Of a stretch of DNA of 64,000 bases, positions 42,932-55,067 are shown piece by piece. The translations under genes and the position numbers were made by a program. This stretch comes from Rubrimonas sp036735545 (GTDB lineage: Bacteria > Pseudomonadota > Alphaproteobacteria > Rhodobacterales > Rhodobacteraceae): positions 19,327 through 83,326 of the forward strand of contig DAINOD010000004.1 in NCBI GenBank assembly GCA_036735545.1. Direction: 5' to 3'. Numbering within the stretch: position 1 is the stretch's first letter; each line of letters begins with the position of its first letter. The notes beneath the pieces are model-generated. The model searched no databases, was not told the origin of the DNA, and worked only from the letters and a program-made list of their open reading frames with translations.

Positions 42932-43789
42932 ATGAGCCGCATCGTCTACGTCAACGGAGAGTTCGTGCCGGAGGAGGAGGCGCGCGTGTCGGTCTTCGAC
43001 CGTGGCTTCCTGTTCGCCGACGGGGTCTACGAAGTGACCCCGATCCTCAACGGCAGACTGATCGAGAACCCGCCCCACATGGCGCGGCTGCAGCGCTCGC
43101 TCGACGAGTTGAAGATGCCCTCCCCCGTGCCGGTCGCCGAGATCCCCGCCCTGATGGAGGAGCTTGTGCGCCGCAACGGGGTGGAGGAGGGCACGATCTA
43201 CCTCCAGGTCACCCGAGGCGCCGCGGACCGGGACTTCCTGTTCCCCGCCGATCCGAAACCGTCGCTGGTGATGTTCACCCAGGCGCGGCCCATACGCGAC
43301 ACGAGGGCGGCGCGCGAGGGCATCCGGGTCGTCACCATGCCGGACATCCGCTGGGGCCGGCGCGACATAAAGACCGTGCAGCTTCTGGCCGCCTCGATGA
43401 TGAAGACGGCGGCGAAGGCGGCGGGGGCGGACGACGCCTGGATGGTGCAGGACGGCTTCGTGACCGAAGGCACCTCCAACAATGTCTGGATCGTGACGCG
43501 CGACGGGGTGCTGGTGACGCGCCAGCTCTCCACCGACATCCTGCACGGCATCACCCGCGCCTCGGTGATGAAGCTCGCCGCGGAGGCGCAGCTGCGGGTC
43601 GAGGAGCGGCCCTTCACCATCGCCGAGGCGCAGGAGGCTGCGGAGGCGTTCTACACCTCGGCCTCCGCCTTCGTGACGCCTGTGGTGGCCGTGGATGGCG
43701 TGGACGTGGGCGAGGGGCGGCCCGGGCCGGTCGCGCGACGTCTGCGGGATATCTACCTCGACGCGGCGGCGGCCGAGGCGGCGGCCTGA
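42932..43789 (+). CDS. dat: D-amino-acid aminotransferase
   Basis: This 285-residue fold-IV PLP aminotransferase shows YVNGEFVPEEEARVSVFDRG at the start, the PLP-lysine motif RRDIKTVQLLAASM (K about 149), EGTSNNVWIV and TRASVMKLA. VYEV and RGAADRDFLFP fit D-amino-acid transaminase better than branched-chain aminotransferase. It moves amino groups of D-amino acids to 2-oxoglutarate to give D-glutamate, which DgcN and DgcA then convert. It starts 2 bp after dgcA and ends 7 bp from the convergent secA stop. Confidence 0.88.
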   Translation: MSRIVYVNGEFVPEEEARVSVFDRGFLFADGVYEVTPILNGRLIENPPHMARLQRSLDELKMPSPVPVAEIPALMEELVRRNGVEEGTIYLQVTRGAADRDFLFPADPKPSLVMFTQARPIRDTRAAREGIRVVTMPDIRWGRRDIKTVQLLAASMMKTAAKAAGADDAWMVQDGFVTEGTSNNVWIVTRDGVLVTRQLSTDILHGITRASVMKLAAEAQLRVEERPFTIAEAQEAAEAFYTSASAFVTPVVAVDGVDVGEGRPGPVARRLRDIYLDAAAAEAAA

Positions 43790-43796
43790 GCAGCCA

Positions 43797-46748
<2,952 letters not shown>

Positions 46749-46892
46749 GATCGCTCTATCCTTCCGCCGGCGCCGGAGCCCGGGTCCAAACCCGTCCGGA
46801 GCGCCCGACCCCGTCTCTTGCCCCCCGTCTGCGGGCGGCTTATGTCGTCGGCGGCGCGCGACCGACTTGCGACCCGCTCCGACCCGGGGCGA

Positions 46893-46921
46893 GACGTAAG
46901 CGCCGCCCCATGGGCTGTCAA
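46893..46921 (-). promoter_or_regulatory. Candidate secA promoter
   Basis: On the minus strand, a perfect TTGACA (46921-46916) is followed after exactly 17 bp by TACGTC (46898-46893). Transcription from here would give a leader of about 140 bases before the secA ATG. The -35 is a full match, the -10 weak, as is common in alphaproteobacteria. Confidence 0.5.
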
Positions 46922-46988
46922 CGCCGGGGCGGAGCAGTCTGGCGCGCGCCCTACCTGCCGGCCCGGCGCCGGTCGACCCGGAGGATGC

Positions 46989-47846
46989 ATGTCGCCCGCC
47001 CTTATCCGCACGCCCGCACGTTGCGCGCTCGCGCTCGCCCTGCTGCTGTCCGCCGCGCCGCTCTCGGCGCAGGAGGCCGGGCCCGACACCGTCGTGGCCA
47101 CCGTGAACGGCGCCGCGATCACGCTGGGCGATCTGCAAGCCGTGCGCCAGGACTTGCCGCAGCTTCCCCCGGAGATGCCGGGAGAGATCATCTATGACGG
47201 CATCCGTCAGCAACTCGTGAACCAGCGCCTGCTCTCGCTGGCGGCCGAGGCGGCGGGGATCTCGGCGGAGGACGCGGTGACACGGACGCTCGAAATCCAG
47301 CGCCAGGGACTGCTCGCCCAGTTCTATCTGCGCCGGGTGGTGGAGGAGCGCCTGACGGACGCGGCGGTCCAGGCGGCTTACGACGCCCGCTACGGGGCCA
47401 CGCCGCCGGTGCGGGAGGTGCGGGCCAGCCATATTCTCGTGAGCGAAGAAGCCAAGGCGCAGGAGCTGCGCGCGGAGATCGAGGCCGGCGCCGACTTCGC
47501 GGACCTGGCGCGCGAGCACGGCACTGACGGGACCCGCAACACCGGCGGCGATCTGGGATTCTTCACCCGCGACGTGATGGTCGCGCCCTTCGCCGACGCC
47601 GCCTTCGCGATGGAGGTCGGGGCCGTCTCGCAGCCGGTGCAGACGCAGTTCGGCTGGCACCTGATCAAGCTGACCGAAAGCCGCGAGCAGCCCAAGCCCA
47701 CGCTGGACGAGGTGCGCGCCGACCTGGAGGAAGATCTCGGACAGGAGATCGTGCAGGCGGCGCTCGACGAACTGAACGCGGCGGCGACCGTCCGGTTGAT
47801 GGATGACCGCCCCGGGATGGACGCCCTCAGCGCGCCGGCGAACTGA
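46989..47846 (+). CDS. Exported parvulin-type peptidyl-prolyl isomerase
   Basis: This 285-residue periplasmic foldase has a signal peptide at 1-28 (ending LSAQ), a SurA/PrsA-like N-domain (about 33-125) with VATVNGAAITLGDL, and one parvulin domain (about 143-235) with VRASHILVSEEAKAQEL, GGDLGFFTRDVMVAPFADAA and TQFGWHLIKL. It helps fold exported or outer-membrane proteins. It is divergent from secA across 240 bp, so export and periplasmic folding genes are neighbours. Confidence 0.9.
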   Translation: MSPALIRTPARCALALALLLSAAPLSAQEAGPDTVVATVNGAAITLGDLQAVRQDLPQLPPEMPGEIIYDGIRQQLVNQRLLSLAAEAAGISAEDAVTRTLEIQRQGLLAQFYLRRVVEERLTDAAVQAAYDARYGATPPVREVRASHILVSEEAKAQELRAEIEAGADFADLAREHGTDGTRNTGGDLGFFTRDVMVAPFADAAFAMEVGAVSQPVQTQFGWHLIKLTESREQPKPTLDEVRADLEEDLGQEIVQAALDELNAAATVRLMDDRPGMDALSAPAN

Positions 47847-47850
47847 GACC

Positions 47851-49110
47851 ATGGCCAAGATCACGGCCGTCTCGCCCTTCGCGCCGGCTGCCTTTCCGAC
47901 CCTGCCCGCCGTGCGCGGCGTTCGGCTGGCCTCGGGACACGCGGGCGTGCGATATCGCGAACGCGACGACATCATGCTGGCGGAGATCGCCCCCGGCGCT
48001 TCGGTGGCGGGCGTCTTCACGCGCTCGCGAACCCGCGCCGCCCCGGTGCTGTGGTGCGAGGCCCGGCTCGCCGAACGCCGCGCCGGGCGCGCGCCCGACG
48101 GCCCCGCGGTCTTCGTCGCGAACGCAGGCAACGCCAACGCCTTCACCGGCGCCGAAGGGGCCGAGGGCGCCCGCCGCATGGCCGAGGTGGCGGCGGCGTC
48201 GGTCGGCGCGACGACCGAGTGCGCTTTCGTGGCCTCCACCGGCGTCATCGGCGAGCCGCTGCCCGTCGAGCGGATCGAGGCGGCGATGGCCGCCATCGCC
48301 GCGGGCCGCAAGGAAGGGGCATGGGAGCGCGCGGCGCGCGCGATCATGACGACCGACACCTACCCCAAGGCGGCGGGTCGCACGCTCTCGCTCGACGGCA
48401 CGGAGACGCGGATCGCCGGCTTCTGCAAGGGCTCGGGCATGATCGCGCCCGACATGGCGACGATGCTGGCCTTCGTCTTCACCGACGCCGCCGTCGCCGA
48501 GCCGCTGCTGCAGCGCCTGCTGGCCGAGGCGACCGAGCGCAGCTTCAACGCCATCACCGTCGACAGCGACACGTCGACCTCCGACACGCTGCTGCTGGCG
48601 GCGACGGGCGCCAGCGGGATGACGCCCATCGCGGACGACGACGACCCCCGCCTGCCCGCCTTCCGCGCCGCGCTTGACGGCGTGTTGCTGGAGTTGGCGC
48701 ACCTCACGGTGAAGGACGGCGAGGGGGCGACCAAGTTCGTCGAGATCACCGTCACCGGGGCCGAGAGCCCCGCCGCGGCGAAGCGCATCGGCCTGAGCAT
48801 CGCCAACTCGCCACTGGTCAAGACCGCCTTCGCCGGCGAGGACCCGAACTGGGGTCGGATCGTCGCCGCCGTCGGCAAGGCTGGCGAGGCGGCCGACCGG
48901 GACCGGCTGTCGATCCGCTTCGGCGACATTCTGGTCGCCGAGAAAGGCCGGGTCTCCCCGGGCTATCGCGAGGCCGAAGGCGCCGCCTACATGAAGCGTG
49001 CGGAGCTGAAGGTCACGGTCGACGTCGGCGTCGGCGCAGCGGCCGCCACCGTCTGGACCTGCGACCTGACCGCGGCCTACGTGGCGATCAACGCCGACTA
49101 TCGTTCGTGA
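47851..49110 (+). CDS. argJ: Bifunctional ornithine acetyltransferase/N-acetylglutamate synthase
   Basis: ArgJ recycles the acetyl group in arginine synthesis. The 419-residue precursor cleaves itself before the nucleophilic Thr204 in KGSGMIAPDMATMLAF. KDGEGATKFVEI and GEDPNWGRIVAAVG are further conserved segments. The ATG at 47851 is 4 bp after the isomerase stop and gives the family start MAKITAVSPF. It overlaps mutT by GTGA. Confidence 0.95.
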   Translation: MAKITAVSPFAPAAFPTLPAVRGVRLASGHAGVRYRERDDIMLAEIAPGASVAGVFTRSRTRAAPVLWCEARLAERRAGRAPDGPAVFVANAGNANAFTGAEGAEGARRMAEVAAASVGATTECAFVASTGVIGEPLPVERIEAAMAAIAAGRKEGAWERAARAIMTTDTYPKAAGRTLSLDGTETRIAGFCKGSGMIAPDMATMLAFVFTDAAVAEPLLQRLLAEATERSFNAITVDSDTSTSDTLLLAATGASGMTPIADDDDPRLPAFRAALDGVLLELAHLTVKDGEGATKFVEITVTGAESPAAAKRIGLSIANSPLVKTAFAGEDPNWGRIVAAVGKAGEAADRDRLSIRFGDILVAEKGRVSPGYREAEGAAYMKRAELKVTVDVGVGAAAATVWTCDLTAAYVAINADYRS

Positions 49111-49505
49111 AGCTGCTTCTCGTCGCGGCTTGCGCCCTGGTAGACCCGGACGGGCGCGTATTGCTCGCCCAGCGTCCGGAAGGCAAGGCGCTGGCGGGGC
49201 TGTGGGAGTTTCCGGGCGGCAAGCTGGAGCCGGGCGAGACGCCGGAGGCCTGCCTGATCCGGGAGTTGCGTGAGGAACTCGGCGTCGACACCTGGGAAAG
49301 CTGCCTGGCGCCGCTCAGCTTCGCAAGCCACGCCTACCCGGAGTTTCACCTGCTGATGCCGCTCTATGTCTGCCGTAAGTGGTCCGGCGCGGCTTCGCCG
49401 CGGGAAAGGCAACGACTGGCGTGGGTGCGGCCATCGGCGATGCGCGACTACCCCATGCCGCCGGCTGACGCACCCCTGGTCGCGGCGCTGCGCGACCTGC
49501 TCTAG
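49107..49505 (+). CDS. mutT: 8-oxo-dGTP diphosphatase MutT
   Basis: This 132-residue Nudix hydrolase removes oxidised dGTP from the nucleotide pool. The Nudix signature GX5EX7REXXEEXG spans residues 38-59, with LAQRPEGKALAGLWEFPGG before it as in MutT. The GTG start overlaps the argJ stop by 4 bp; argJ-mutT is a common Rhodobacterales pair. Its stop overlaps that of the convergent membrane protein by 4 bp. Confidence 0.92.
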   Translation: MKLLLVAACALVDPDGRVLLAQRPEGKALAGLWEFPGGKLEPGETPEACLIRELREELGVDTWESCLAPLSFASHAYPEFHLLMPLYVCRKWSGAASPRERQRLAWVRPSAMRDYPMPPADAPLVAALRDLL

Positions 49506-49765
49506 CCGTTGCGAAGCTGGACGATTCGCACCGAGACGATCACCAGCGCCATGAGCACGCCCTGGCCGGCGAGGTAGAAGGCGAGCGGCATGTCGAGGAA
49601 GCGCGCCACCATGCCATCTGTCAGCAGCAGCGCCACAGCCGCCACGGCCGTCCAGCCGACCATGAGCAGCAAAAGGGCGCCGCGCGTTGCGCCGGGCACA
49701 TCGCGAGCTCTCGCGGCGACGGTATCGTCGTCAATCCACGCAGGCTGATCGTCGATGCTGTTCAT
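49502..49765 (-). CDS. Small two-helix membrane protein, DUF4212-like
   Basis: This 87-residue protein has a soluble N-terminus (1-27) and two membrane segments (about 28-48 and 60-82). MPLAFYLAGQGVLMALVIV resembles the second helix of DUF4212, the small subunit of some sodium:solute symporters. The large symporter subunit is not next to it, so this is either an orphan subunit or another small membrane protein. Start ATG at 49765. Confidence 0.62.
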   Translation of the reverse strand: MNSIDDQPAWIDDDTVAARARDVPGATRGALLLLMVGWTAVAAVALLLTDGMVARFLDMPLAFYLAGQGVLMALVIVSVRIVQLRNG

Positions 49766-49920
49766 TTCGACATCACTCCGCGCCGCCCGGCCCTGTGCGG
49801 CGAATTCGCCGAAGGTTCATGCGAGACAGGTTGACGCAATCGGCGCGGGTTGGCCATGGCGCCATGGTGCTAGTCCGCAACCGTCCGCGAAGCGTTGTCT
49901 TCGATTGTTCACATTGTGCA

Positions 49921-49970
49921 TTGCGCGATGGCAAAGGCTGGTTAATCTGTAATCGATATACAAACGATAT
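49921..49970 (+). promoter_or_regulatory. AT-rich promoter-like region before a small ORF
   Basis: TTGCGC (49921-49926), a 16-bp spacer and TAATCT (49943-49948) could form a promoter for the small gene starting at 50009. A direct repeat cgatat (49954-49959 and 49965-49970) follows at the expected start of transcription. The stretch is clearly less GC-rich than its surroundings. Confidence 0.35.
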
Positions 49971-50008
49971 GGCGGGGATTCAGCTGCGCCATGGGACGGG
50001 AGACGCGC

Positions 50009-50167
50009 ATGTACGCCACCATCGTGGTTTCGCCTTATGTGCAGGTTCAGGGCCTCATCACCCGTGAACTCTCGGCCGGCCTCGTCGCGATCCGGATCGC
50101 CGAGCGTGAGTATATTGGCCCCCGGCTGGAGCCGCTGCGCCGCACCGCCCAACTCAGCGTCGTCTGA
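50009..50167 (+). CDS. Possible 52-residue protein
   Basis: A short frame begins with ATG at 50009 after a good ggacgggag ribosome site. It reads MYATIVVSPYVQVQGLIT at the start and ends RRTAQLSVV. The amino-acid mix is balanced, unlike the Arg/Ala-rich shadow frames nearby. A promoter-like AT-rich stretch precedes it. No family recognised; no membrane segment. It converges on the histidine kinase gene, with 14 bp between stops. Confidence 0.45.
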   Translation: MYATIVVSPYVQVQGLITRELSAGLVAIRIAEREYIGPRLEPLRRTAQLSVV

Positions 50168-50181
50168 GCGCGAGCGCGTCG

Positions 50182-51645
50182 TCAATCGGCGTCCCGTGGC
50201 GAGCCAATCGCCCGGGGCGCGGTAAACCAGAACGTCGAGCCACGACCGGCGGCGCTATCGACGCCGGTCAGACCACCCCACAGCGCGGCGAGCTCGGCGC
50301 AGACTGACAGCCCAAGTCCGACGCCGCCGTGACGGCGCGTCGTCGATCCGTCGACCTGGCGAAACCGCCGAAAGACGATGGCGCGGGCGTCCGCGTCGAG
50401 ACCCGGCCCGGTGTCGCGCACCTCGAAGCGCAGCCCGTCGGCGCCGTCGCGCCGCACGCGGGCGACCACCTCGCCGCTTTCCGTGAACTTGATGGCGTTG
50501 CCCACCAGCTGCCGCAGCACCTTGCGCAGGAGCGCCGCATCGTGGGCGAAGGGCCCGGGACCTATCGCGCAGGCTTCTGCGTGCAGCGTCAGGCCCTTGG
50601 CTTCCGCCTCGCCCCGGAACGCCTCGACGGCCGAGCGCAGGATGAGCGCCGGATCGATGGGCGCCCGGCGCACGACGACTTCGCCGGCGTCCAGCGCGAC
50701 CACGTCCAGCATGTTCTCGACCATCTCCAGCATCCGTTCGCCCGACGAGGCGACGCCCCGCAGCATCCGCAGCTGGCTCGCATCGAGGTCGGTGCGCGCC
50801 AGCACGCTGGCGAGACCCAGGACGCCGTTCAGCGGGGTCCGCAACTCGTGGCTCATGGTGGCGAGAAAGACGGTCTTCGCCCGGTCCGCCGTCTCCGCCG
50901 CATCCCGCGCGACATTCAGCGCCTGGGCGTGTTCGCGCGCCTCGGTGACGTCGATGCCGCTGACGAGGAATGCGCCGTCGCCGGTGACAGCGTCGCGGCA
51001 GCGCACCGTGTGGACGTCGTGCCAGCGGTCGCCGTCGACGGTCCGCACCCGCACCGTCGCCCGGTGTTCCGGCGCTTCGGCGAGCGCAGCGAGAAAGCGC
51101 CCGGCGTCCTCGACGACAACGAAAGGATCCGAAAAATCCGCCACGCCCGGTCCGAAGACCGCGCGGTGGGCGGGATTGGCGTAGAGCACCCGGCCGTCGC
51201 GGGCGCACAGCGCCACGATCGCCATTGTGTGCAGCAGCGCGTCGGCGCTGCGCACGGTCTCGGGCTCGCTGGGGTCCTCCGCGCGCGCCTCGACGAGCAT
51301 ACCGGCGCCGGTCGCGAGATCAAAGGATCGCAGAACAGCGCGCACGCGAAAGGGGTGGCCGCCGGGATAGAGCGTCCAGACCTCGCGAATCTCCAGAGAG
51401 GGGTTGCGGGAGAGGTCTTCGCGGTGCTGGTCCAGTCTCTTCCTGACGGATGCGGACATCTCGGCGCCCATGTCGCGCAGAGCGAGCGCCGGCGCGCTGT
51501 CGGCCTCCCACAGCAGCAGCGCCGCGCGGTTGGCCCACACGATACGCGCCGTGGCGAAGTCATAGACCCAGAGCGCGGTCTCCAGCCGGTCGGCGAGGGC
51601 GCCGCCGGGCATGTCGTCGATGGCGAAGGGGCCGAAAGCGTTCAC
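50182..51645 (-). CDS. PAS-containing sensor histidine kinase
   Basis: This 487-residue soluble kinase has two PAS-like domains (about 15-120 and 133-238), a HisKA domain with SHELRTPLNG (phospho-site H266), and a HATPase domain with VGNAIKFTESG, VRDTGPGL and GGVGLGLSVC. It has no membrane segment or receiver domain, so it senses a cytosolic signal and needs a partner encoded elsewhere. The start is GTG at 51645. No response regulator gene lies next to it. Confidence 0.88.
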   Translation of the reverse strand: MNAFGPFAIDDMPGGALADRLETALWVYDFATARIVWANRAALLLWEADSAPALALRDMGAEMSASVRKRLDQHREDLSRNPSLEIREVWTLYPGGHPFRVRAVLRSFDLATGAGMLVEARAEDPSEPETVRSADALLHTMAIVALCARDGRVLYANPAHRAVFGPGVADFSDPFVVVEDAGRFLAALAEAPEHRATVRVRTVDGDRWHDVHTVRCRDAVTGDGAFLVSGIDVTEAREHAQALNVARDAAETADRAKTVFLATMSHELRTPLNGVLGLASVLARTDLDASQLRMLRGVASSGERMLEMVENMLDVVALDAGEVVVRRAPIDPALILRSAVEAFRGEAEAKGLTLHAEACAIGPGPFAHDAALLRKVLRQLVGNAIKFTESGEVVARVRRDGADGLRFEVRDTGPGLDADARAIVFRRFRQVDGSTTRRHGGVGLGLSVCAELAALWGGLTGVDSAAGRGSTFWFTAPRAIGSPRDAD

Positions 51646-51728
51646 GACGGAGCCGCCCGGAAGATTGCTTCTGCCGGACGTAAGTTTGCAGCACTAAGTT
51701 AAATGACGGTTGACCGTGCTGGTCGCAA

Positions 51729-53126
51729 TCAGAAGTGGATGGCGCGGCCGTAGGCGTCGAGCACGCTTTCGTGCATCATCTCGCTCAGGGTCGGGTGCGG
51801 GAACACCGTCGCCATCAAGTCCGCCTCGGTGGTCTCCAATCCGCGGGCGACGACGAATCCCTGGATAAGCTCGGTCACCTCGGCGCCGACCATGTGCGCG
51901 CCCAGAAGCTCTCCGGTCTTGGCGTCGAAGACGGTCTTGACCATGCCCTCGCTCTCGCCAAGGGCCAGGGCCTTGCCGTTGCCCACGAAGGGGAAGCGGC
52001 CCACGCGCACCTCGTAGCCCAACTCCTTCGCCTTGGCCTCGGTGTAGCCGACGCTGGCGACCTGGGGGGTGCAGTAGGTGCAGCCGGCGATGGCCTCGGG
52101 CTTGACCGGATGCACGTCGTTCTTGCCGGCGATGAGCTCCGCCACCATCACCCCCTCGTGGCTGGCCTTGTGGGCGAGCCAGGGCGCGCCCGCCAGATCG
52201 CCGATGGCCCAGACGCCCTTGACGCCGGTGCGACAGTGATCGTCGGTCGCGACATGGCTGCGCTCCACCTTCACACCCAACGCCTCCAGCCCGAGCCCCT
52301 CGGTGTTGCCGACGATCCCGACCGCGGAGATCGCGGTGTCGAACGCGAAGGTCTCCACCTTTCCGCCGACCTCGATATGGGCGGTCAGCGCGCCCTTGGC
52401 GCGGTCGAGCTTCTTCACGGTCGCCTTCGGCATCAGCTTGATGCCCTGCTTGGAGAATTGCTTCGCGGCGAAGGCCGAGATCTCGGCGTCCTCCACGGGC
52501 AGCACGCGGTCCATGACCTCGACCACGGTCGTCTCGGCGCCGAGCGTCGCATAGAAGCTCGCGAACTCGATGCCTATGGCGCCGGAGCCGATAACGAGCA
52601 GCTTCTTCGGCATGCGCGGTGGGGTCAGCGCGTGGCGGTAGGTCCAGACGAGATCGCCGTCAGCCTCGAGCCCCGGCAGTTCGCGGGCGCGCGCGCCGGT
52701 GGCCAGCACCACGTCGCGGGCGGTGAGCGTCTGCTCGCCCTTGTCGGTCTTGACCGTCACCGATCCGGGCTTCGGCACGCTGGCCGCGCCCATCACGACC
52801 GTGACCTTGTTCTTCTTCAGCAGATGGCCGACGCCGCTGTTGAGCTGCTTCGCGATGCCGCGAGAGCGCTTGACGACAGCCTCGAGGTCATAGGAGACGC
52901 CGTCGGCCTTCAGCCCGAACTCCTTGGCCCGGTGCATCAGGTGAAACACTTCGGAGGAGCGCAGCATCGCCTTGGTCGGAATGCAGCCCCAGTTGAGACA
53001 GACGCCGCCGAGGTGCTCGCGCTCAACGACGCAAACCTTCAGCCCTAGCTGCGCTGCGCGGATGGCGCAGACGTAACCGCCCGGTCCCGCGCCGATCACG
53101 ATCACGTCGAAGCTGGTCTCGGCCAT
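51729..53126 (-). CDS. lpdA: Dihydrolipoyl dehydrogenase
   Basis: This 465-residue FAD enzyme is the E3 component of 2-oxoacid dehydrogenase complexes. FAD motif VIGAGPGGYVCAIRAAQ is at the N-terminus, the redox disulfide is C43/C48 in GGVCLNWGCIPTK, the NAD motif is LVIGSGAIGIEFASFYATLG, and the dimer-domain His-Glu pair lies in FPHPTLSEMMHE. Here it stands apart from E1/E2 genes, so it may be the shared or second copy. A 68-bp spacer separates its start from the upstream DUF924 gene. Confidence 0.95.
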   Translation of the reverse strand: MAETSFDVIVIGAGPGGYVCAIRAAQLGLKVCVVEREHLGGVCLNWGCIPTKAMLRSSEVFHLMHRAKEFGLKADGVSYDLEAVVKRSRGIAKQLNSGVGHLLKKNKVTVVMGAASVPKPGSVTVKTDKGEQTLTARDVVLATGARARELPGLEADGDLVWTYRHALTPPRMPKKLLVIGSGAIGIEFASFYATLGAETTVVEVMDRVLPVEDAEISAFAAKQFSKQGIKLMPKATVKKLDRAKGALTAHIEVGGKVETFAFDTAISAVGIVGNTEGLGLEALGVKVERSHVATDDHCRTGVKGVWAIGDLAGAPWLAHKASHEGVMVAELIAGKNDVHPVKPEAIAGCTYCTPQVASVGYTEAKAKELGYEVRVGRFPFVGNGKALALGESEGMVKTVFDAKTGELLGAHMVGAEVTELIQGFVVARGLETTEADLMATVFPHPTLSEMMHESVLDAYGRAIHF

Positions 53127-53194
53127 TGCGTCTCTCCCGTCCCTTGTCTCGCGACCCTAGCGGCGGCGCCGCGAGCCGTCGACCGGACGGGTTG

Positions 53195-53758
53195 TCATAC
53201 CCGGTAGCCGCCCTCGGAGAGCCAGGCGGCCTCCTCCGGCGTGTCGTGCCGGCCGAGCGCGCGGTTGCGGTAGGGGAAGCGGCCGAACTTGCGGATGATC
53301 TCCCGGTGCGCGACGGCGTGGGGCAGGTTGCTGGCCCCGACCTCCGGCAGGCGCGAGATGACGAGCCGCACACAGCGATCCTGCGCCGCGAGGTTCTCGG
53401 CGTGCATCAGCGGCACGTAGAAGAACTGGCGCTCGGGCTCCGGCGTCTTGAGGTCGTGACCCAGCATCAGCGAGCGGGTGGCGTGTCGAATGGCCTGGCC
53501 GTCGCTGGCGTAGGCCCCGGCCTCGCCGCGCCAGATGTTGCGGGGAAGCTGGTCCAGCAGGATCAGCAGCGCCAGGGCCCCCCGCGGGGTCAGCGACCAC
53601 TTCTCGAACTTGCCGGCCCGCGCCGCCTCCACCTCGGGCAGGAAGCGGCGGCGCGCCTCGGCGTCCACCGCGTCGTCAGGGTCATACCAGCGTGCCGGGC
53701 CCACCCCCTCGAGCCAGAACTCGATGACGGCCTCGGCGCCGGGCGCTTCGCGGATCAT
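53195..53758 (-). CDS. DUF924 family protein
   Basis: This 187-residue protein of the DUF924 family, a TPR-like helical fold of unknown function common in proteobacteria, shows VIEFWLEGVGPARWYDPDDAV, LALLILLDQLPRNIWRG, FFYVPLMHAENLAAQDRCV and EIIRKFGRFPYRNRALGR, all typical. It is probably cytosolic. It lies upstream of lpdA on the same strand; co-transcription is possible. Confidence 0.88.
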   Translation of the reverse strand: MIREAPGAEAVIEFWLEGVGPARWYDPDDAVDAEARRRFLPEVEAARAGKFEKWSLTPRGALALLILLDQLPRNIWRGEAGAYASDGQAIRHATRSLMLGHDLKTPEPERQFFYVPLMHAENLAAQDRCVRLVISRLPEVGASNLPHAVAHREIIRKFGRFPYRNRALGRHDTPEEAAWLSEGGYRV

Positions 53759-53830
53759 GGCGTGCTCCTCCGTAGCGGGTCTCTGCGCGAACCCGTGACG
53801 ACCCCATGGCGCGTCATTCCAGCGCGCGCG

Positions 53831-55066
53831 TCAAGCGTTGCGGCCGCGCGAGACCTCGGCGGCGCTCTCCAGCGTCAGCGGCGTGGCGCTGTGCGGGATG
53901 GGCGCAAAGGGCCCGGTGTCGGCGACCGCCGGCCCGGGGCGGCGGGTCATGCGCCAGGCGCCATAGAACGCGATGGCTGCGAGCAGAACGGCGAAATACG
54001 CGAAGTAGGCGGCGGCGCCGAAGCTCGACATCAGGAATCCGACCGCCATCGGCCCCCCGACAGCGCCGACGCCATTGAGAAACAGCAATCCCCCGGAGGC
54101 GGCCGCCATGTCCTCGGGCGCGAGGAAGTCGTTGGTGTGGGCGATGAGCAGGGAATAGAGCGGGCTGACCATGGCGCCCACCACCAGCGCGGCCGCCAGC
54201 ACGCCGATGAAGCCGCCGGACGCCATGGCGACGAGGGCCGCCGCCCCCCCGACCGAGGCGACGATGACGATAAGCAGCCGGCGGTCCATGCGGTCGGACA
54301 GCCGGCCGATCGGCCACTGGGCCACCATGCCGCCGATATAGATCGCCGCGGTGAGCGCCGAGATCTGGGCGACCGACAGCCCCGCCTCCGCCCCATAGAC
54401 CGCCGCCATTCCGAACATCGCCGCGAACACCCCGCCCAGCAGGAAGGTGCCGACGCAGCCGAGCGGCGAGACGGTGAACAACTGCGCCAGCGTCATGCGC
54501 CGCGCCGCCTGGAAAGCCGGGGCGGGCGACGCCGACAGCAGCATGGGCGCCATCGAGATCGAGACGAAGATCGAGATCAGGGCGAAGAGCGCATAGCCGC
54601 CAGGGTCGGCCAGCAGCAGCAGCCCTTGCGCTGCGACGATGCCGAGCGACTGCACCAGCATGTAGACGCTCATCGCCTCGCCGCGGGTCTCGTTGGTGGC
54701 GCGCCCGTTCAGCCAGCTCTCAGCGACCACATAGACGCCGCAGAAGCAGAAACCGACCATGAGGCGCGTGCCCGCCCAGACCCAGGGGTCGGGAGCGGCC
54801 GCATAGAGGATGAAGCCGGCCGAGACCAGCGAGGCGAGGGCGGCGAAAACGCGGACATGGCCCACGCGCTCGATCATGAGCGGGGTCAGCCGCGCGCCGA
54901 TCAGCAGGCCGACGAAGTAGGCGGACATGACAAAGGACAGCGTCGCGGGCGTGAAGCCCTCGAGGGCCCCGCGCACGCCCAGAAGCGTCGCCTGCAGGCC
55001 GTTGCCGAGCATCAGCAGCAGGAGGCCGAGCAGAAGGGCCCAGCTGTCGCGCACAACGGTCAGCAT
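53831..55066 (-). CDS. Major facilitator superfamily transporter
   Basis: This 411-residue transporter has 12 predicted membrane segments. GARLTPLMIERVGHVRVFAALA carries the loop-2 pattern, and WPIGRLSDRMDRRLLIVIVA is the repeated signature in the second half. It resembles the YcaD/sugar-transporter-like MFS group. The ATG at 55066 lies 1 bp after the queA stop, so the two genes are translated together. The substrate is unknown. Confidence 0.88.
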   Translation of the reverse strand: MLTVVRDSWALLLGLLLLMLGNGLQATLLGVRGALEGFTPATLSFVMSAYFVGLLIGARLTPLMIERVGHVRVFAALASLVSAGFILYAAAPDPWVWAGTRLMVGFCFCGVYVVAESWLNGRATNETRGEAMSVYMLVQSLGIVAAQGLLLLADPGGYALFALISIFVSISMAPMLLSASPAPAFQAARRMTLAQLFTVSPLGCVGTFLLGGVFAAMFGMAAVYGAEAGLSVAQISALTAAIYIGGMVAQWPIGRLSDRMDRRLLIVIVASVGGAAALVAMASGGFIGVLAAALVVGAMVSPLYSLLIAHTNDFLAPEDMAAASGGLLFLNGVGAVGGPMAVGFLMSSFGAAAYFAYFAVLLAAIAFYGAWRMTRRPGPAVADTGPFAPIPHSATPLTLESAAEVSRGRNA

Positions 55067-55067
55067 G

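Noticed and set aside
46749..48359. In-frame N-terminal extension of SecA by more than 500 residues
   Set aside because: The extension runs antisense through the isomerase and argJ genes. A good ribosome site and the normal SecA N-terminus place the start at 46748.
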